Source: Lignipirellula cremea (GTDB lineage Bacteria; Planctomycetota; Planctomycetia; Pirellulales; Pirellulaceae). From it: a stretch of DNA of 64,000 nucleotides. Shown one piece after another: positions 16,828 through 25,836 of the stretch (positions are counted from its first letter, which is position 1; the number at the start of each line of letters is the position of its first letter). The notes under the pieces are model-generated. The model was given only the letters and a program-made list of their open reading frames with translations, was not told where the DNA came from and searched no databases. Location: assembly GCF_007751035.1 (NCBI RefSeq), contig NZ_CP036433.1, positions 2,213,001-2,277,000 of the forward strand. Reading direction: 5' to 3'. Made by a program: the position numbers and the translations under genes.

Positions 16828-18219
16828 TTACGGAATCGCTTTCTCGACGATGGGGAGCGTCTTCTCCACCAGCGGCAGCAGTTGCATGGCGACGTTCATG
16901 TAGATCAGAATTCCCAGAATGTCGATCAGCCCGGCGACAAACGGATTACTCATCAAAGCCGGATCCCAGCCGATCCGATGAAAGACCATCGGCAAGGCCG
17001 AACCTAGCACCGCCCCGGAGATCACCACCAGCAGCACCGTAAGCGGCAGCACGAAGGCTTCCATCAGCGAAGGCGCCATGGTGCAGGCGACCATATAGCC
17101 GATCACCGAAAGAAAGCCGCCCAGCACAATGCCGATCGCCAGTTCCCGGCGCATGATCTGGGCCCAGTCGCGCAGTTTGACGTCGCCGGTCGACAAGGCC
17201 GTAATGATCAGCGTGGCCGACTGGTTGCCGGTGTTGCCGCCGCAGGAAATGACCAGCGGCAGGAACAGCACCAGCCACGTCCAGCGATCCAGCGGCCCTT
17301 CGTACGACTGCAGGGCGCTCGCCGTGGCCAGGGCGCCGACGAACAGAATCGTCAGCCAGATGCCCCGTTTCCAGCTCATCGTCCACAGGTTGGTCTGCAG
17401 GTAGCCGCGTTCCAGCGGATCGACGGCGGCGATGCGATGGGCGTCTTCGGTCGCTTCTTCGCGGACCACGTCCATCACGTCGTCATGCGTAATGATGCCG
17501 ACGATGCGGCGTTCGTCATCCAGCACGGGAATCGCCAGAAGGTCCAATCGGGCCACCTGGCGGGCGACCTCTTCCTGGTCTTCCAGCACATGCACCGTGG
17601 TGATCTCGGTATCCATGATGTCGGCCAGACGCGTGTTCTGTTTCCGCATCGAGGAGACGAGCTGGCGGGTCGAAACCACGCCCCGCAGGTGGCCTGCGTC
17701 GTCGACAATATACAGATAGTAAATCGTCTCCAGATCGCCGGCCGAATGGCTGAGGGCTTCGAATGCTTCGCGAACTGTCAGGTTCTCGCCCAGCTTGGCG
17801 AGATCGGTCGTCATGATGGCGCCGGCGACGCCTTCGGGGTACGACGACAGCCGCATGATATCGCGGCGATCGGCCGCGGGCAGCAGGACCAGCAGCTCGT
17901 TGACGATTTCTTCTTCGACGCCGCTTAACATGTCGACGCGATCGTCGGGGGAAATCTCGGCGATCAACCGGGCGATCTGGTCGCGCGGCTGGGTCTCCAG
18001 AATTTCGACCTGGAACTCGTGCGGAAAGTAGGCGAAGATCTCCACCCGTTCATCGTCGGTCCCATGCTGGAGCACTTGCCAGGCCTCATCGGCCGAGAGC
18101 CCTTCCATGAAGTCCGCGGTGCGCGCGGGGTGCAGCGTTTCGCAAAACGCTTTCAGCTCGACCTCATTCTGGGTCGCCAGCATTTCACGCAGTTCAGGAA
18201 GGAAAAGCGGATTCACCAT
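16828..18219 (-). CDS. mgtE: Magnesium transporter MgtE
   Basis: A 463-residue protein with the complete MgtE layout. The N-terminal superhelical domain (AELHPARTADFMEGL-like region, ISPDDRVDMLSGV) is followed by two CBS domains (IPVLDDERRIVGIITHDDVMDVV). Five C-terminal membrane spans end the protein, with the pore-region motif SCGGNTGNQSATLIITAL. It is a Mg2+ channel gated by cytosolic Mg2+ through the CBS domains. The start at 18219 (MVNPLFLPELREML) is chosen because the upstream extension is not MgtE-like and the resulting length fits the family. Confidence 0.95.
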   Translation of the reverse strand: MVNPLFLPELREMLATQNEVELKAFCETLHPARTADFMEGLSADEAWQVLQHGTDDERVEIFAYFPHEFQVEILETQPRDQIARLIAEISPDDRVDMLSGVEEEIVNELLVLLPAADRRDIMRLSSYPEGVAGAIMTTDLAKLGENLTVREAFEALSHSAGDLETIYYLYIVDDAGHLRGVVSTRQLVSSMRKQNTRLADIMDTEITTVHVLEDQEEVARQVARLDLLAIPVLDDERRIVGIITHDDVMDVVREEATEDAHRIAAVDPLERGYLQTNLWTMSWKRGIWLTILFVGALATASALQSYEGPLDRWTWLVLFLPLVISCGGNTGNQSATLIITALSTGDVKLRDWAQIMRRELAIGIVLGGFLSVIGYMVACTMAPSLMEAFVLPLTVLLVVISGAVLGSALPMVFHRIGWDPALMSNPFVAGLIDILGILIYMNVAMQLLPLVEKTLPIVEKAIP

Positions 18220-18706
18220 AAGACCGTCAAGCTGCGAATACGTTCGCGATGATGCGTGCGTGAGAAGCGCCGCAAGGAAAAAAGGAGATGCGTTCGACGA
18301 CAAGCAGGGGGGTGCGAGCGGCGCGCCGCCTGGGGTGCGGCAGTCTTTGAATTGTACTCATGCAGGCAATTTGCATAAGGACACGCAGTCGCCAACGCCG
18401 GAGGAATCGCCAAAGCTGCGTGTAACGCGCTTTGGCTGCAGGCAGGAACGGCTCGCCCGTTACGGCTTCGCGCTCCGCCCGATTCCCAGCAGGGCGGGCC
18501 GATCAGTCAGGTCGCCAGGGAACAAAGAATGGCTGGCGGAAGAGGAATCGCAACTACTTCCGCCGGGCATGGGGGGCGGATGAATCACAGGCCCACGGCC
18601 TTGGATGGAAAGGCCGGTCCGCTGCAGGGGGGCGCGGCTGGCCAGCTTACGTCGCCTTGCGATGGGGATCGACGTAGCCGGAATCGGCCGGACGGACGGA
18701 GGCTGC
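18220..18706. other. Intergenic region downstream of the pst operon
   Basis: 487 bases between the pstB stop and the mgtE start, both on the minus strand. No phoU gene, RNA gene or clear terminator is visible. It probably holds the mgtE promoter. Confidence 0.4.
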
Positions 18707-19507
18707 TTAGCTGAATTCGCCGCGGATGTACTGCCGAGTGTACTCTTCTTTGGGGTCTTCAAACATCTGCTTGGAGTCGCCGAATTCAACCAGATAACCG
18801 GTGCGGCCGCCTTCGGAGGTGTCAACGTACAGGAAGGCCGTTTTGTCGGCGACCCGCTGGGCCTGCTGCAGGTTGTGCGTCACGACGGCGATGGTGAAAT
18901 GCTCGCGGAGTTCCAGCATGAGCTCTTCCACGCGACGGGTCGCGATCGGGTCGAGCGCGGAACAGGGCTCATCCATCAGCAGCACCTGGGGCCGGGTGGC
19001 GATGGCGCGGGCGATGCACAGTCGCTGCTGCTGACCACCGGAAAGCGAGAGTCCGCTGGCCTGGAGCTTGTCTTTGACTTCTTCCCACAGGGCGGCGCCG
19101 CGGAGGGCTTTCTCCACCTGTTCGTCGTAGTTTCCGCGGAAACCATTCAGCCGCAAGCCAAAAGCGACATTGTTGTAAATGCTCATGGCGAACGGGTTCG
19201 GCTGCTGGAACACCATGCCAATGTGGCGGCGGACAGCGACCGGATCCACGCTGCGTTCGTAAATGTCGCGGCCGCGAAAATGCACGTGCCCCGAAAAACG
19301 GAAACCGCGGACCAGGTCGTTCATGCGGTTCAGGCAGCGGAGAACCGTGCTTTTGCCGCAGCCCGAAGGACCGATGAAAGCGGTAATGCGATTCTTTTCA
19401 ATGGGAATCCGCGTATCGCGGACGGCTTTGAACGAGCCATAGTGCAAAGAATCAATCTGAGTATCTATCACGACGTCCGTGTCGACAGGCATTGCTTTAG
19501 CAGACAT
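18707..19507 (-). CDS. pstB: Phosphate ABC transporter ATP-binding protein PstB
   Basis: A 266-residue ATPase with Walker A (GPSGCGKST), Q-loop ([18 protein letters not shown], typical of PstB), ABC signature (LSGGQQQR), Walker B ([16 protein letters not shown]) and H-loop (VVTHNLQQA). It powers high-affinity phosphate import with PstA and PstC. The ATG has GAGGGT upstream. It is the last gene of the pstSCAB cluster, and phoU, often next in bacteria, is absent here. Confidence 0.97.
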   Translation of the reverse strand: MSAKAMPVDTDVVIDTQIDSLHYGSFKAVRDTRIPIEKNRITAFIGPSGCGKSTVLRCLNRMNDLVRGFRFSGHVHFRGRDIYERSVDPVAVRRHIGMVFQQPNPFAMSIYNNVAFGLRLNGFRGNYDEQVEKALRGAALWEEVKDKLQASGLSLSGGQQQRLCIARAIATRPQVLLMDEPCSALDPIATRRVEELMLELREHFTIAVVTHNLQQAQRVADKTAFLYVDTSEGGRTGYLVEFGDSKQMFEDPKEEYTRQYIRGEFS

Positions 19508-19531
19508 ATTTTTGACCCTCGTTACATTAGA

Positions 19532-20461
19532 CTATCGGACTTGTTGCCGTCTGGCAACGAGTTGGGCGGCAACATTCATGGCGAGAACAACCCCCACCAG
19601 CACCAACGCCGCGGCCCAGGCGACATCCTGGTGGTGACTGAACGCCGAAGTGGCGTAATTGAAGATAAACACAGAGATCGAAGCCGTCCTGTCCTCGGTG
19701 ATGCCCTTCCAGCTCCAGGTGAACCAGTAGTTGTAAAACATGGCCGTAAAGAGCAAAGGCGCCGTCTCCCCCGCGGCCCGGGCAATGGCCAGCATCATGC
19801 CGGTCAGAATTCCGGGGAAAGCCGCCGGCAAGGTGATTTTCCAGGCGACCTGGGTAGGGGTTGCGCCCATGCCAATGGCGGCTTCTTTCATGCGGGCGGG
19901 CACCATTTTGATTGCTTCTTCCGCTGTCAGCATGATCGTGGGGATCATCAGCAGCGACAGGGCGACGGCGCCTGCTAGCGCACAGTTATGGTGAAAAATA
20001 AACTCCACGATGACCGCGAACGCGATCACGCCCGCCAGAATCGAGGGAAAACCGGTCATGGTTTTTGCGCAAAAGCGCACGGTCGAGGCCATTTTGGAAT
20101 CCTTGCCAAACTCCGCCAGGTAAATGGCCGCCAGAATCCCGAACGGCGCCGCAATCAGAAAGGCCAGCCCCACCATAATAAACGAACCGAGCAGGCAGTT
20201 CCCAAATCCGCCGCCTGTTTCCGCCCCCGTGGGGGGCAACTCGGTAAACAGCTCCAGTCGCAAACGGCTGCCGCCACGGATAATGAGCGTCCAGAGCACG
20301 GAGAACAACGGCAACAGGCCGGTCAGCGTTACCGCACCCGCCAGCGTGGTGAGCAGAATGTTCAAGAGCGTACGGGGCCGCTTGAGGGAGCGGCTCAATT
20401 CCTCCAGGTCAAACTCTTCGTTTGCCGACAGGCTGTCGGAAGCGATGACGATTTCTGACAC
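19532..20461 (-). CDS. pstA: Phosphate ABC transporter permease PstA
   Basis: About 309 residues with six predicted membrane spans and the permease EAA-loop region (KMKEAAIGMGATPTQVAWKI-like segment). FPSILAGVIAFAVIV and a C-terminal span complete the pattern. I chose a GTG start at 20461 because AAAGGA lies 7 bases before it. An in-frame TTG at 20485, one base after AAAGG, is less likely. It sits 27 bases after pstC and 24 before pstB, consistent with one operon. Confidence 0.93.
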   Translation of the reverse strand: MSEIVIASDSLSANEEFDLEELSRSLKRPRTLLNILLTTLAGAVTLTGLLPLFSVLWTLIIRGGSRLRLELFTELPPTGAETGGGFGNCLLGSFIMVGLAFLIAAPFGILAAIYLAEFGKDSKMASTVRFCAKTMTGFPSILAGVIAFAVIVEFIFHHNCALAGAVALSLLMIPTIMLTAEEAIKMVPARMKEAAIGMGATPTQVAWKITLPAAFPGILTGMMLAIARAAGETAPLLFTAMFYNYWFTWSWKGITEDRTASISVFIFNYATSAFSHHQDVAWAAALVLVGVVLAMNVAAQLVARRQQVR

Positions 20462-20488
20462 AGATTCATCCTTTTGACCGTTCAACCT

Positions 20489-21424
20489 TTAGAGCCCCTT
20501 TTGATTTCTCGAGGCATGCATCATCACCAGTGAACCCAGCACGTTGACCGCCAGGGTGATCACCAGCAAAACGAAGCCCGCATACATCAGGGCGCTAACT
20601 TCCATGCCGGGCTCTGCTTCCGGGAATTTGTTCGCCATCAGGGCGGCCAGCGTATTGGAAGGAGACAGCGGGTTCAGCGTGAGGATATTCTTGTTCCCCA
20701 CCAGCATCGCCAGGGCCATGGTCTCACCCAGAGCGCGGCCAAAGGCCAGCACCAGCGAACCAAAAATGCCGGTGGCGGCTGTCGGCAAGACCACGCCCAT
20801 GATCGCTTCCCAGCGGGTGGCGCCCAGGCCATAGGCGGCGTCCCTTAACTTGGGCGGCACGGCGACGATCGCTTCGCGAGAAATGGCCGTGACGGTGGGC
20901 AGGATCATAATCGCCAGCACCAGCGACGCCGGCATGATCCCCAGTCCCTGGAACCAGGGGACAATCACGGCAATCCCCCACAATCCGTATACGACCGAGG
21001 GAATCGCGGCCAGCAGTTCGACAATGTTCTTGAGCAGCAGTTCCACCCCGCTGGGCAGAAACCCCTGGCTGATGAAGACCGCGGCCGTTACGCCGAAAAA
21101 GCCGCCAATCACAATCGCAATGGCCGAGGTGTACAGCGTACCGACAATTGCAGGTGCAATGCCATACTCGGCCGTTTGCCCCTCGCGATTCTCCGCGGCG
21201 TCCCAGGTGTTGGTAAACAAAAACGAGGCATGGTATTCCTGGATGGCGGGCGAGGCGGCCCAAAGAATGATGAGGAGAATCCCCACCAGCATGCCAATCA
21301 TCGCCCAGCCAAACCCTCGCGTCAGAGCAATGAACGCCCGGTTCATGCCCACTTCCACCATGGTAGGCGGCCGCGACATGGACTCGGCGGGACTGTCCGC
21401 CAGTGGTTCGTCTGTGCTGCTCAT
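20489..21424 (-). CDS. pstC: Phosphate ABC transporter permease PstC
   Basis: A 311-residue permease with six hydrophobic spans. It shows the PstC/PstA-like motifs IPSVVYGLWGIAVIVPWF and LRDAAYGLGATRWEAIMGVV, and FGRALGETMALAMLVG near the end. The start at 21424 (MSSTDEPLADSPAESM) gives a normal-length PstC; an upstream in-frame start would add a non-homologous leader. It lies 110 bases downstream of pstS. Confidence 0.94.
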   Translation of the reverse strand: MSSTDEPLADSPAESMSRPPTMVEVGMNRAFIALTRGFGWAMIGMLVGILLIILWAASPAIQEYHASFLFTNTWDAAENREGQTAEYGIAPAIVGTLYTSAIAIVIGGFFGVTAAVFISQGFLPSGVELLLKNIVELLAAIPSVVYGLWGIAVIVPWFQGLGIMPASLVLAIMILPTVTAISREAIVAVPPKLRDAAYGLGATRWEAIMGVVLPTAATGIFGSLVLAFGRALGETMALAMLVGNKNILTLNPLSPSNTLAALMANKFPEAEPGMEVSALMYAGFVLLVITLAVNVLGSLVMMHASRNQKGL

Positions 21425-21534
21425 CAAGGAAACCTGAAATCGTGTCGCGGAAGGTAACTTTCGTCCCAGAGTAAAGGGCCAGAGGACAGGTCCCCGGAGC
21501 CCTGAATCAGGGATCACAATCCACCCCGGACGCT

Positions 21535-22578
21535 TTAGGTCTTTTCGGAAGCGATTTTAATCTCTTCGACCTTGGCTTTGACTTTCTCTACCACATTGGC
21601 CGGCAGTTTGACAAAGTGCAGGCCTTCGCTCATCGTCTGGCCTTCGTCCAGACACCAGAGCAGCAGTTCCTTCAATGCTTCGCCTTTTTCCTTATCGTAC
21701 GATTTGTGCACCATCATCCAGGTGTAGGTCACCAGCGGATAAGATTCGTCGCCCGCCGGATCCGACGCCCAGGCAATCATATCCGGGGGCAGTTCGACGT
21801 TTTCAAGGGCTTTGGACGAGGTTTCCAGCGACGGCGCCACAAACTTGCCGGCCTTGTTTTCCAGGCTGGCGACCGGCAGGTCGGCCGTTACGGAAAACCC
21901 GTACTCGATATAACCGATGGCGCCGGGAGTCTGTTTGATGGCGGCGGCGACGCCGTCGTTCTTGGCGCCGGCCACAAAACCCGTGTTGGGCCAGGCCACT
22001 TCTTTGCCATAGCCCAGCTTCTCGTGGAACTCCGGACTGATGGCGTCCAGGTGGCGGGTGAACACATAGGTCGTACCGCTCTTGTCCGAGCGATGCACCA
22101 CCGTGATCCCCTGGTCGGGCAGCGTGACGCCGGGGTTCGAGGCCGCAATGGCCGAATCGTTCCAGTTTTTGATCTCGCCCAGGAATATCTTCGAGTAAAC
22201 CTCGCGAGTGAGCTTCAAATCGGCAGGCAGGTCGGCGTGGTAGGCCACAACAATCGCTCCCGCCGTCATCGGCAGCAGAATCACGCCGCGGTTCTTGTCA
22301 GCCGCCGCGATCTCTTCCTCGTTCATCGCCGCATCGCTGGCGCCAAAGTCGGAACGACCTTCAAGGAAATCCGTGACCCCTTTGCCGCTGCCTACCGACT
22401 GGTAGTCGGGTTTCACATTCGGGTGGCTTTCGCGATACTTCTTGAACCAGTCCTGGTACAACGCCGAGGGGAAACTGGCGCCTGACGCCTCAAGTTTCAC
22501 GCTCGAAGCAGAACCGCCGCAACCGGAAAGCACCATCGGCAATACGGCCGCGAGAAGCAACAGAAAAGCACGTTGCAT
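21535..22578 (-). CDS. pstS: Phosphate-binding lipoprotein PstS
   Basis: A 347-residue periplasmic-type binding protein with a lipoprotein signal peptide and lipobox LSGC (Cys20). PstS hallmarks are present: EASGASFPSALYQDWF at the mature N-terminus, YQSVGSGKGVTDFLEG and the phosphate-contact segment VVHRSDKSGTTYVF. It captures phosphate for PstCAB. As the first gene of the cluster it carries the most likely regulated promoter, within 22579-22758, where a Pho-box-like repeat lies. Confidence 0.97.
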   Translation of the reverse strand: MQRAFLLLLAAVLPMVLSGCGGSASSVKLEASGASFPSALYQDWFKKYRESHPNVKPDYQSVGSGKGVTDFLEGRSDFGASDAAMNEEEIAAADKNRGVILLPMTAGAIVVAYHADLPADLKLTREVYSKIFLGEIKNWNDSAIAASNPGVTLPDQGITVVHRSDKSGTTYVFTRHLDAISPEFHEKLGYGKEVAWPNTGFVAGAKNDGVAAAIKQTPGAIGYIEYGFSVTADLPVASLENKAGKFVAPSLETSSKALENVELPPDMIAWASDPAGDESYPLVTYTWMMVHKSYDKEKGEALKELLLWCLDEGQTMSEGLHFVKLPANVVEKVKAKVEEIKIASEKT

Positions 22579-22682
22579 GATCGGAATTCCCTTGATTTTT
22601 TCGTGGTGAGTCGTCGTGTCGATGGTTCAGTTATAACCGCCATTTCGATGCCTCCAACCGCAGAAATCAAGATTTATAAAAC

Positions 22683-22700
22683 CTTAACGTTTCCTTCACG
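22683..22700 (+). promoter_or_regulatory. Candidate Pho box upstream of pstS
   Basis: Two 7-base direct repeats (CTTAACG at 22683 and CTTCACG at 22694) start exactly 11 bases apart, the half-site spacing used by PhoB-type regulators. They resemble the cyanobacterial-type CTTAACC consensus. The site lies 105 bases upstream of the pstS ATG, reading on the opposite strand. It could serve pstS or the small divergent gene. No third repeat is seen. Confidence 0.35.
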
Positions 22701-22758
22701 CAAGAGTCCCTATAACGGAAAATGTCGCAACTCTTTTACGAAAATTTGGCGAACTGAA

Positions 22759-23019
22759 ATGAGCAAACCTTCCCCCGATTCCCCTCCTCCGGTGTACTTT
22801 ACGGCAAGGCTCTTGCTGGAAGCATTAGAGAAGATGGACGAAAGTATGCTCGACTTGCCGTTATTGATGATCCATGGCAAGAACCTGCATAAACCCAACC
22901 TCGTCGCTGGCTGGGTGCCGGCCCCCACTCCCGTGCTACGCACGGCGGTGGAGTCCAAGAATGCCTCGCTGCTGACGATCGCCGCCCTGGTCGACAAACT
23001 GGAACAACCAAAAAAGTAA
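22759..23019 (+). CDS. Small hypothetical protein divergent from pstS
   Basis: An 86-residue protein starting MSKPSPDSPPPVYF, with a helix (ARLLLEALEKMDESML) and a tail rich in Ala/Leu (LLTIAALVDKLEQ). It has no signal peptide or membrane span, and no family is recognised. It is followed by a strong terminator at 23071-23096, which supports real expression. The frame stays open upstream, but no better start is seen. Confidence 0.6.
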   Translation: MSKPSPDSPPPVYFTARLLLEALEKMDESMLDLPLLMIHGKNLHKPNLVAGWVPAPTPVLRTAVESKNASLLTIAALVDKLEQPKK

Positions 23020-23070
23020 GCCGTGCGCTCTCCTCGCTGGGATAGCGCGGAAAGTGTCGTGCAAACCCTC

Positions 23071-23096
23071 CGCCCTGCTAAAAGCAGGGCGTTTTT
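23071..23096 (+). terminator. Rho-independent terminator
   Basis: An 8-bp stem (CGCCCTGC at 23071-23078, GCAGGGCG at 23084-23091) with a 5-base loop is followed by TTTTT. It lies 51 bases past the stop of the small gene at 22759-23019. Confidence 0.9.
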
Positions 23097-23108
23097 ACTG
23101 CGTACGGC

Positions 23109-24413
23109 CTACAGCTTCCAGGGGGAACGCATGGCGGGGGTGAGCAGGGCCGAGGCTTCTTCGTCCCCTTCGATCTGCTCGGTTTCGGGGTTCCACTTCA
23201 GACTGCGGCCGACCTGCATGGCGATGTTGTTCAAGTGGCAGATCGTCGCCGTACGATGCCCCACTTCCGCCGGCGCCATCAGCTCCGCGCCATGCAGCAC
23301 TGCATCGAGAAAGTTCCGGTGATGGCCCGGGCTGCGGCCCAATTGCACGTCGTTCTCGCCGAAGGTCGTCTGCAGGAGCGAGGCTGGTTCCGCCTCCAGC
23401 TTGCAGCCGTGCACATGCACAAAGATCCAGCCCTCGTCCCCGATGAACTTCAGCCCGCGTGGTCCTTCCGACTTGCCCGTCATCCGCACGCCGTTGCCGT
23501 AGGTGTTCACAAACTGATAGTCCATATAGGCATCGTACAGGCTATCGGGATTCTGCACGCCCTTCGCTTCAATCAGCACGGGGCCGGTCGCGTCGGTCCC
23601 GGCCCCCAACTGGGCCAGGTCAATGATGTGCGCGCCGCGGTCGGTCATCTCCCCGCCGCCGTAGGCCAGGATAAACCGCCACCAGAAATGGCAGCGTTTC
23701 TCACTGTAAGGAGCTTCCGCCGTGTGCCCCAGCCAGAAGTCATAATCAAAACCTTCCGGCACAGACGACGCGGCCGGCTTGCTGCTGAACTCCTTCACTT
23801 GCTGGTGATGCGCCTGGTCGCACGGCAGATGAATGACGATCTCTCGCAGCTTGCCGATTCGACCGTTCCGCACCAGCTCGGCGGCAAAGCGGGCGTTCGG
23901 GTTACTCCGCTCATGACTGCCGGTCTGCAGCAGCACCTTGTTCTGCTCGACCGCATTGCAGATGGCGCGGCCCTCGCCGACAGAGTTCGCCAGCGGCTTC
24001 TCGCAATAAATGTGCTTGCCGGCTTCCGCCGCGGCGATGGCGGTCAGCGCATGCCAGTGGTCAGGCGTGGCGATCGAAACGGCGTCGATATCGTCGCGGG
24101 CCAGCAGTTCCCGAAAGTCGGCGTACACGCGGCAATCGTCGTTCCCGTATTTCTCGCGCACCATGTCGGCCGCCAGTCGCGTGTGGTTCTCATCGACATC
24201 GCACACGGCGACCACCTGGACGTCTTTCTCCGTCAGGAACCGGCCCAGGTTATTCCGCCCCTTGCCGCCCACGCCGATACAACCCAGCGTCAGCCGTCGA
24301 CTGGGAGCTTCCCGTTTCTCCTCCCCGCGTGAGACCGCAGGTACGATCGAAGAGGCCGCGCCAGCAGCAGCGGCCGCCTGCAGAAAACGACGACGGTCAG
24401 GCTTTAGAATCAC
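23109..24413 (-). CDS. TAT-exported Gfo/Idh/MocA family oxidoreductase
   Basis: A 434-residue protein. A twin-arginine signal ([18 protein letters not shown]) leads into a Rossmann domain ([30 protein letters not shown]). The family motif [10 protein letters not shown] follows, then a Gfo/Idh C-terminal domain. Planctomycetes carry many such exported sugar-oxidoreductase-like proteins. I chose the GTG at 24413, which puts the RR motif at residues 7-8 and has GGAG 8 bases upstream. The frame is open well upstream, but that part overlaps the integrase fragment on the other strand and is not family-like. Confidence 0.88.
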   Translation of the reverse strand: MILKPDRRRFLQAAAAAGAASSIVPAVSRGEEKREAPSRRLTLGCIGVGGKGRNNLGRFLTEKDVQVVAVCDVDENHTRLAADMVREKYGNDDCRVYADFRELLARDDIDAVSIATPDHWHALTAIAAAEAGKHIYCEKPLANSVGEGRAICNAVEQNKVLLQTGSHERSNPNARFAAELVRNGRIGKLREIVIHLPCDQAHHQQVKEFSSKPAASSVPEGFDYDFWLGHTAEAPYSEKRCHFWWRFILAYGGGEMTDRGAHIIDLAQLGAGTDATGPVLIEAKGVQNPDSLYDAYMDYQFVNTYGNGVRMTGKSEGPRGLKFIGDEGWIFVHVHGCKLEAEPASLLQTTFGENDVQLGRSPGHHRNFLDAVLHGAELMAPAEVGHRTATICHLNNIAMQVGRSLKWNPETEQIEGDEEASALLTPAMRSPWKL

Positions 24414-24591
24414 GGCTAACTCCGCATCAACAGGGACAGGACGCAGTCCAGAAAAGGGCCAGGCAAGCCGCCATTGTAGGCGGCCTTTCCCCCACCAGGC
24501 AACGATAAAATCGGCGATCGTCGATGCGACCTGGCCGGCTCCGTTCTCCGCTCTCCTGCGCCATTCATGGATGGCGCCATACTTCCGCTGG

Positions 24592-24864
24592 GGACGACGC
24601 CACGTCCACGAGTCGCTCGTGCAAAAGGCGATCAGGCAGGCTGTACGCCAGGCCGGGCTGACAAAGAGGGCCACAAGCCACACGTTTCGCCATTCGTTCG
24701 CCACCCACCTGCTGGCCGATGGATACGACATCCGAACCGTGCAGGAACTCCTCGGCCACAAAGATGTTCGGACTACCATGATTTACACCCATGTGCTCAA
24801 CCGAGGCGGGCGCGGCGTTCGCAGCCCCGCAGACGGACTGGCTCACCATCCCGATGAGCGATAG
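24592..24864 (+). pseudogene. intI: Integron integrase (IntI), C-terminal fragment
   Basis: About 90 codons match the end of integron integrases: [20 protein letters not shown], then [46 protein letters not shown] and a stop at 24862. The HxxR box, the later His and the Tyr nucleophile are intact. The N-terminal SAM-like domain, the first catalytic Arg and most of the rest are missing, and the preceding sequence runs into the promoter side of the oxidoreductase gene. The fragment cannot be active. It points towards the cassette array, which is the inverted layout known from planctomycete integrons. Confidence 0.88.
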
Positions 24865-24990
24865 GCGGAAACAACCTATCACGCAAAAAACCGCGTGACA
24901 TGAGAGCAACTGCCTGTTACTATTGAACTTACCGCAATTGAATGACGGAGTGTTATTCTGACAACTTTGCAGCCTATAGGTAATACGCTG

Positions 24991-25013
24991 ATCATCCTAA
25001 AAACAAGTTAGGC
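24991..25013 (+). other. attI: attI-like recombination site
   Basis: The sequence CCTAAAAACAAGTTAGGC (24996-25013) closely resembles the end of class 1 attI (CCTAAAACAAAGTTAGGC, from memory). It contains the core GTTAGGC at 25007-25013. It lies 130 bases after the intI fragment and 6 bases before the first cassette ORF. No stem-forming attC R'' box precedes it, as expected for attI. Confidence 0.75.
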
Positions 25014-25018
25014 CAACA

Positions 25019-25357
25019 ATGAAGCCTACCGCCGCACACTCATTCCCAGATGCCGAGGTTGTCGCTTGGAGACTTTCTGATGCTCTACTCGAATTGGAGG
25101 TTTCCGATGTTTTCTTCGACGGGTTTTCCCACGGCCACGCCAAGATGATATTTCCCCTAGCGCGGCCTGTGACTGCGATGTCCTATGATCACAACTCGAA
25201 CCAATGGATTGAAGAGACGGCGATCGAACGTTTGAAAGACATCTGCGAGTTTCACCATAAGATGGAGAGGCTCTATTCCCTAAAAGGATTTGGCGCTGAG
25301 TCTGGAAAGTGGCTTGCTGTGAGTGTCATATCGAACGAGGCGGAGATCAAATGGTGA
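25019..25357 (+). CDS. Cassette 1 protein, unknown
   Basis: A 112-residue protein in the first cassette (25008-25484), starting 6 bases after the attI core. It has mixed alpha/beta character (EVVAWRLSDALLELEVSDVFF, AMSYDHNSNQWIEETAIERL) and no signal peptide or membrane span. No family recognised. There is no clear ribosome binding site before the ATG, which is common for cassette genes read from an upstream promoter. Confidence 0.65.
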   Translation: MKPTAAHSFPDAEVVAWRLSDALLELEVSDVFFDGFSHGHAKMIFPLARPVTAMSYDHNSNQWIEETAIERLKDICEFHHKMERLYSLKGFGAESGKWLAVSVISNEAEIKW

Positions 25358-25364
25358 GAGAAAG

Positions 25365-25490
25365 GCCTAACCAGAGCGCTGCAGCGAACCGCCGCCCCGC
25401 TGGGCAGTTGGACGGTTCGGGTAATTTGTCCGCGACTGTTGCAGCCGACCGGGCGTTTCCGGCGGCGGTCGCTGAGCTTGGTCGTTGAGG
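25365..25490 (+). other. attC: attC of cassette 1
   Basis: The R'' box GCCTAAC (25365-25371) is the exact complement of the cassette's own start GTTAGGC at 25007. The site ends at GTTGAGG (25484-25490). Inner arms AGCGAACCGCCGCC and GGCGGCGGTCGCT pair with one unpaired base, as in attC stems. Length is 126 bases, within the usual 57-141 range. Confidence 0.8.
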
Positions 25491-25821
25491 AGGCGTCCAT
25501 GCCTACTCAACGTTGCGATTGAGCTCCTTGAGGGAGCTACGATCGTGACAAACCTGTTGGAGCACCGGTCCCAACAGGCAAGCCCGGCGATTCGCCGTGC
25601 TAACCCGGCGCGCTGGGCAAAAACCTGGCACGCCGCAGTTCCCTTTTCCCGGACGCCCTCGGGTGTCTGGCCGTTGGCGATGCACCTTCGGCCGTACCGC
25701 ACCAGCCGCAGGTGCAAATGGTCCGGCACGAACGCCTCCCCAACAAGCGATTCGAACGGAAATTGTGGCGCGGTAGAATGCACAAGGAACGTCTTCTCTA
25801 CAATTCCGCTCAATCGCAACG
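25485..25821 (+). repeat. Gene-less cassette 2 (337 bp; copy of cassette 4)
   Basis: This unit begins TTGAGGAGGCGTCCATG and ends at the G before TTATTT. It has no plus-strand gene. A minus-strand frame is open through it, but it is interrupted in the near-identical copy at 26348-26684 and most differences change residues, so it is probably not coding. Near its 5' end AACGTTGCGATTGAG is the exact inverted complement of the last 15 bases of its attC. The unit may carry a promoter or simply be a cassette that lost its gene. Confidence 0.7.
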
Positions 25822-25827
25822 TTATTT
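25738..25827 (+). other. attC: attC of cassette 2
   Basis: The R'' box CCCCAAC (25738-25744) pairs, with one mismatch, with the cassette start GTTGAGG at 25484. The arms (GCGATT...CGGAAATTGT and ACAATTCCG...AATCGC) form a stem with several extrahelical bases, a feature that lets integrases choose the bottom strand. It ends at GTTATTT. Confidence 0.78.
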
Positions 25828-25836
25828 GGCTCACCG

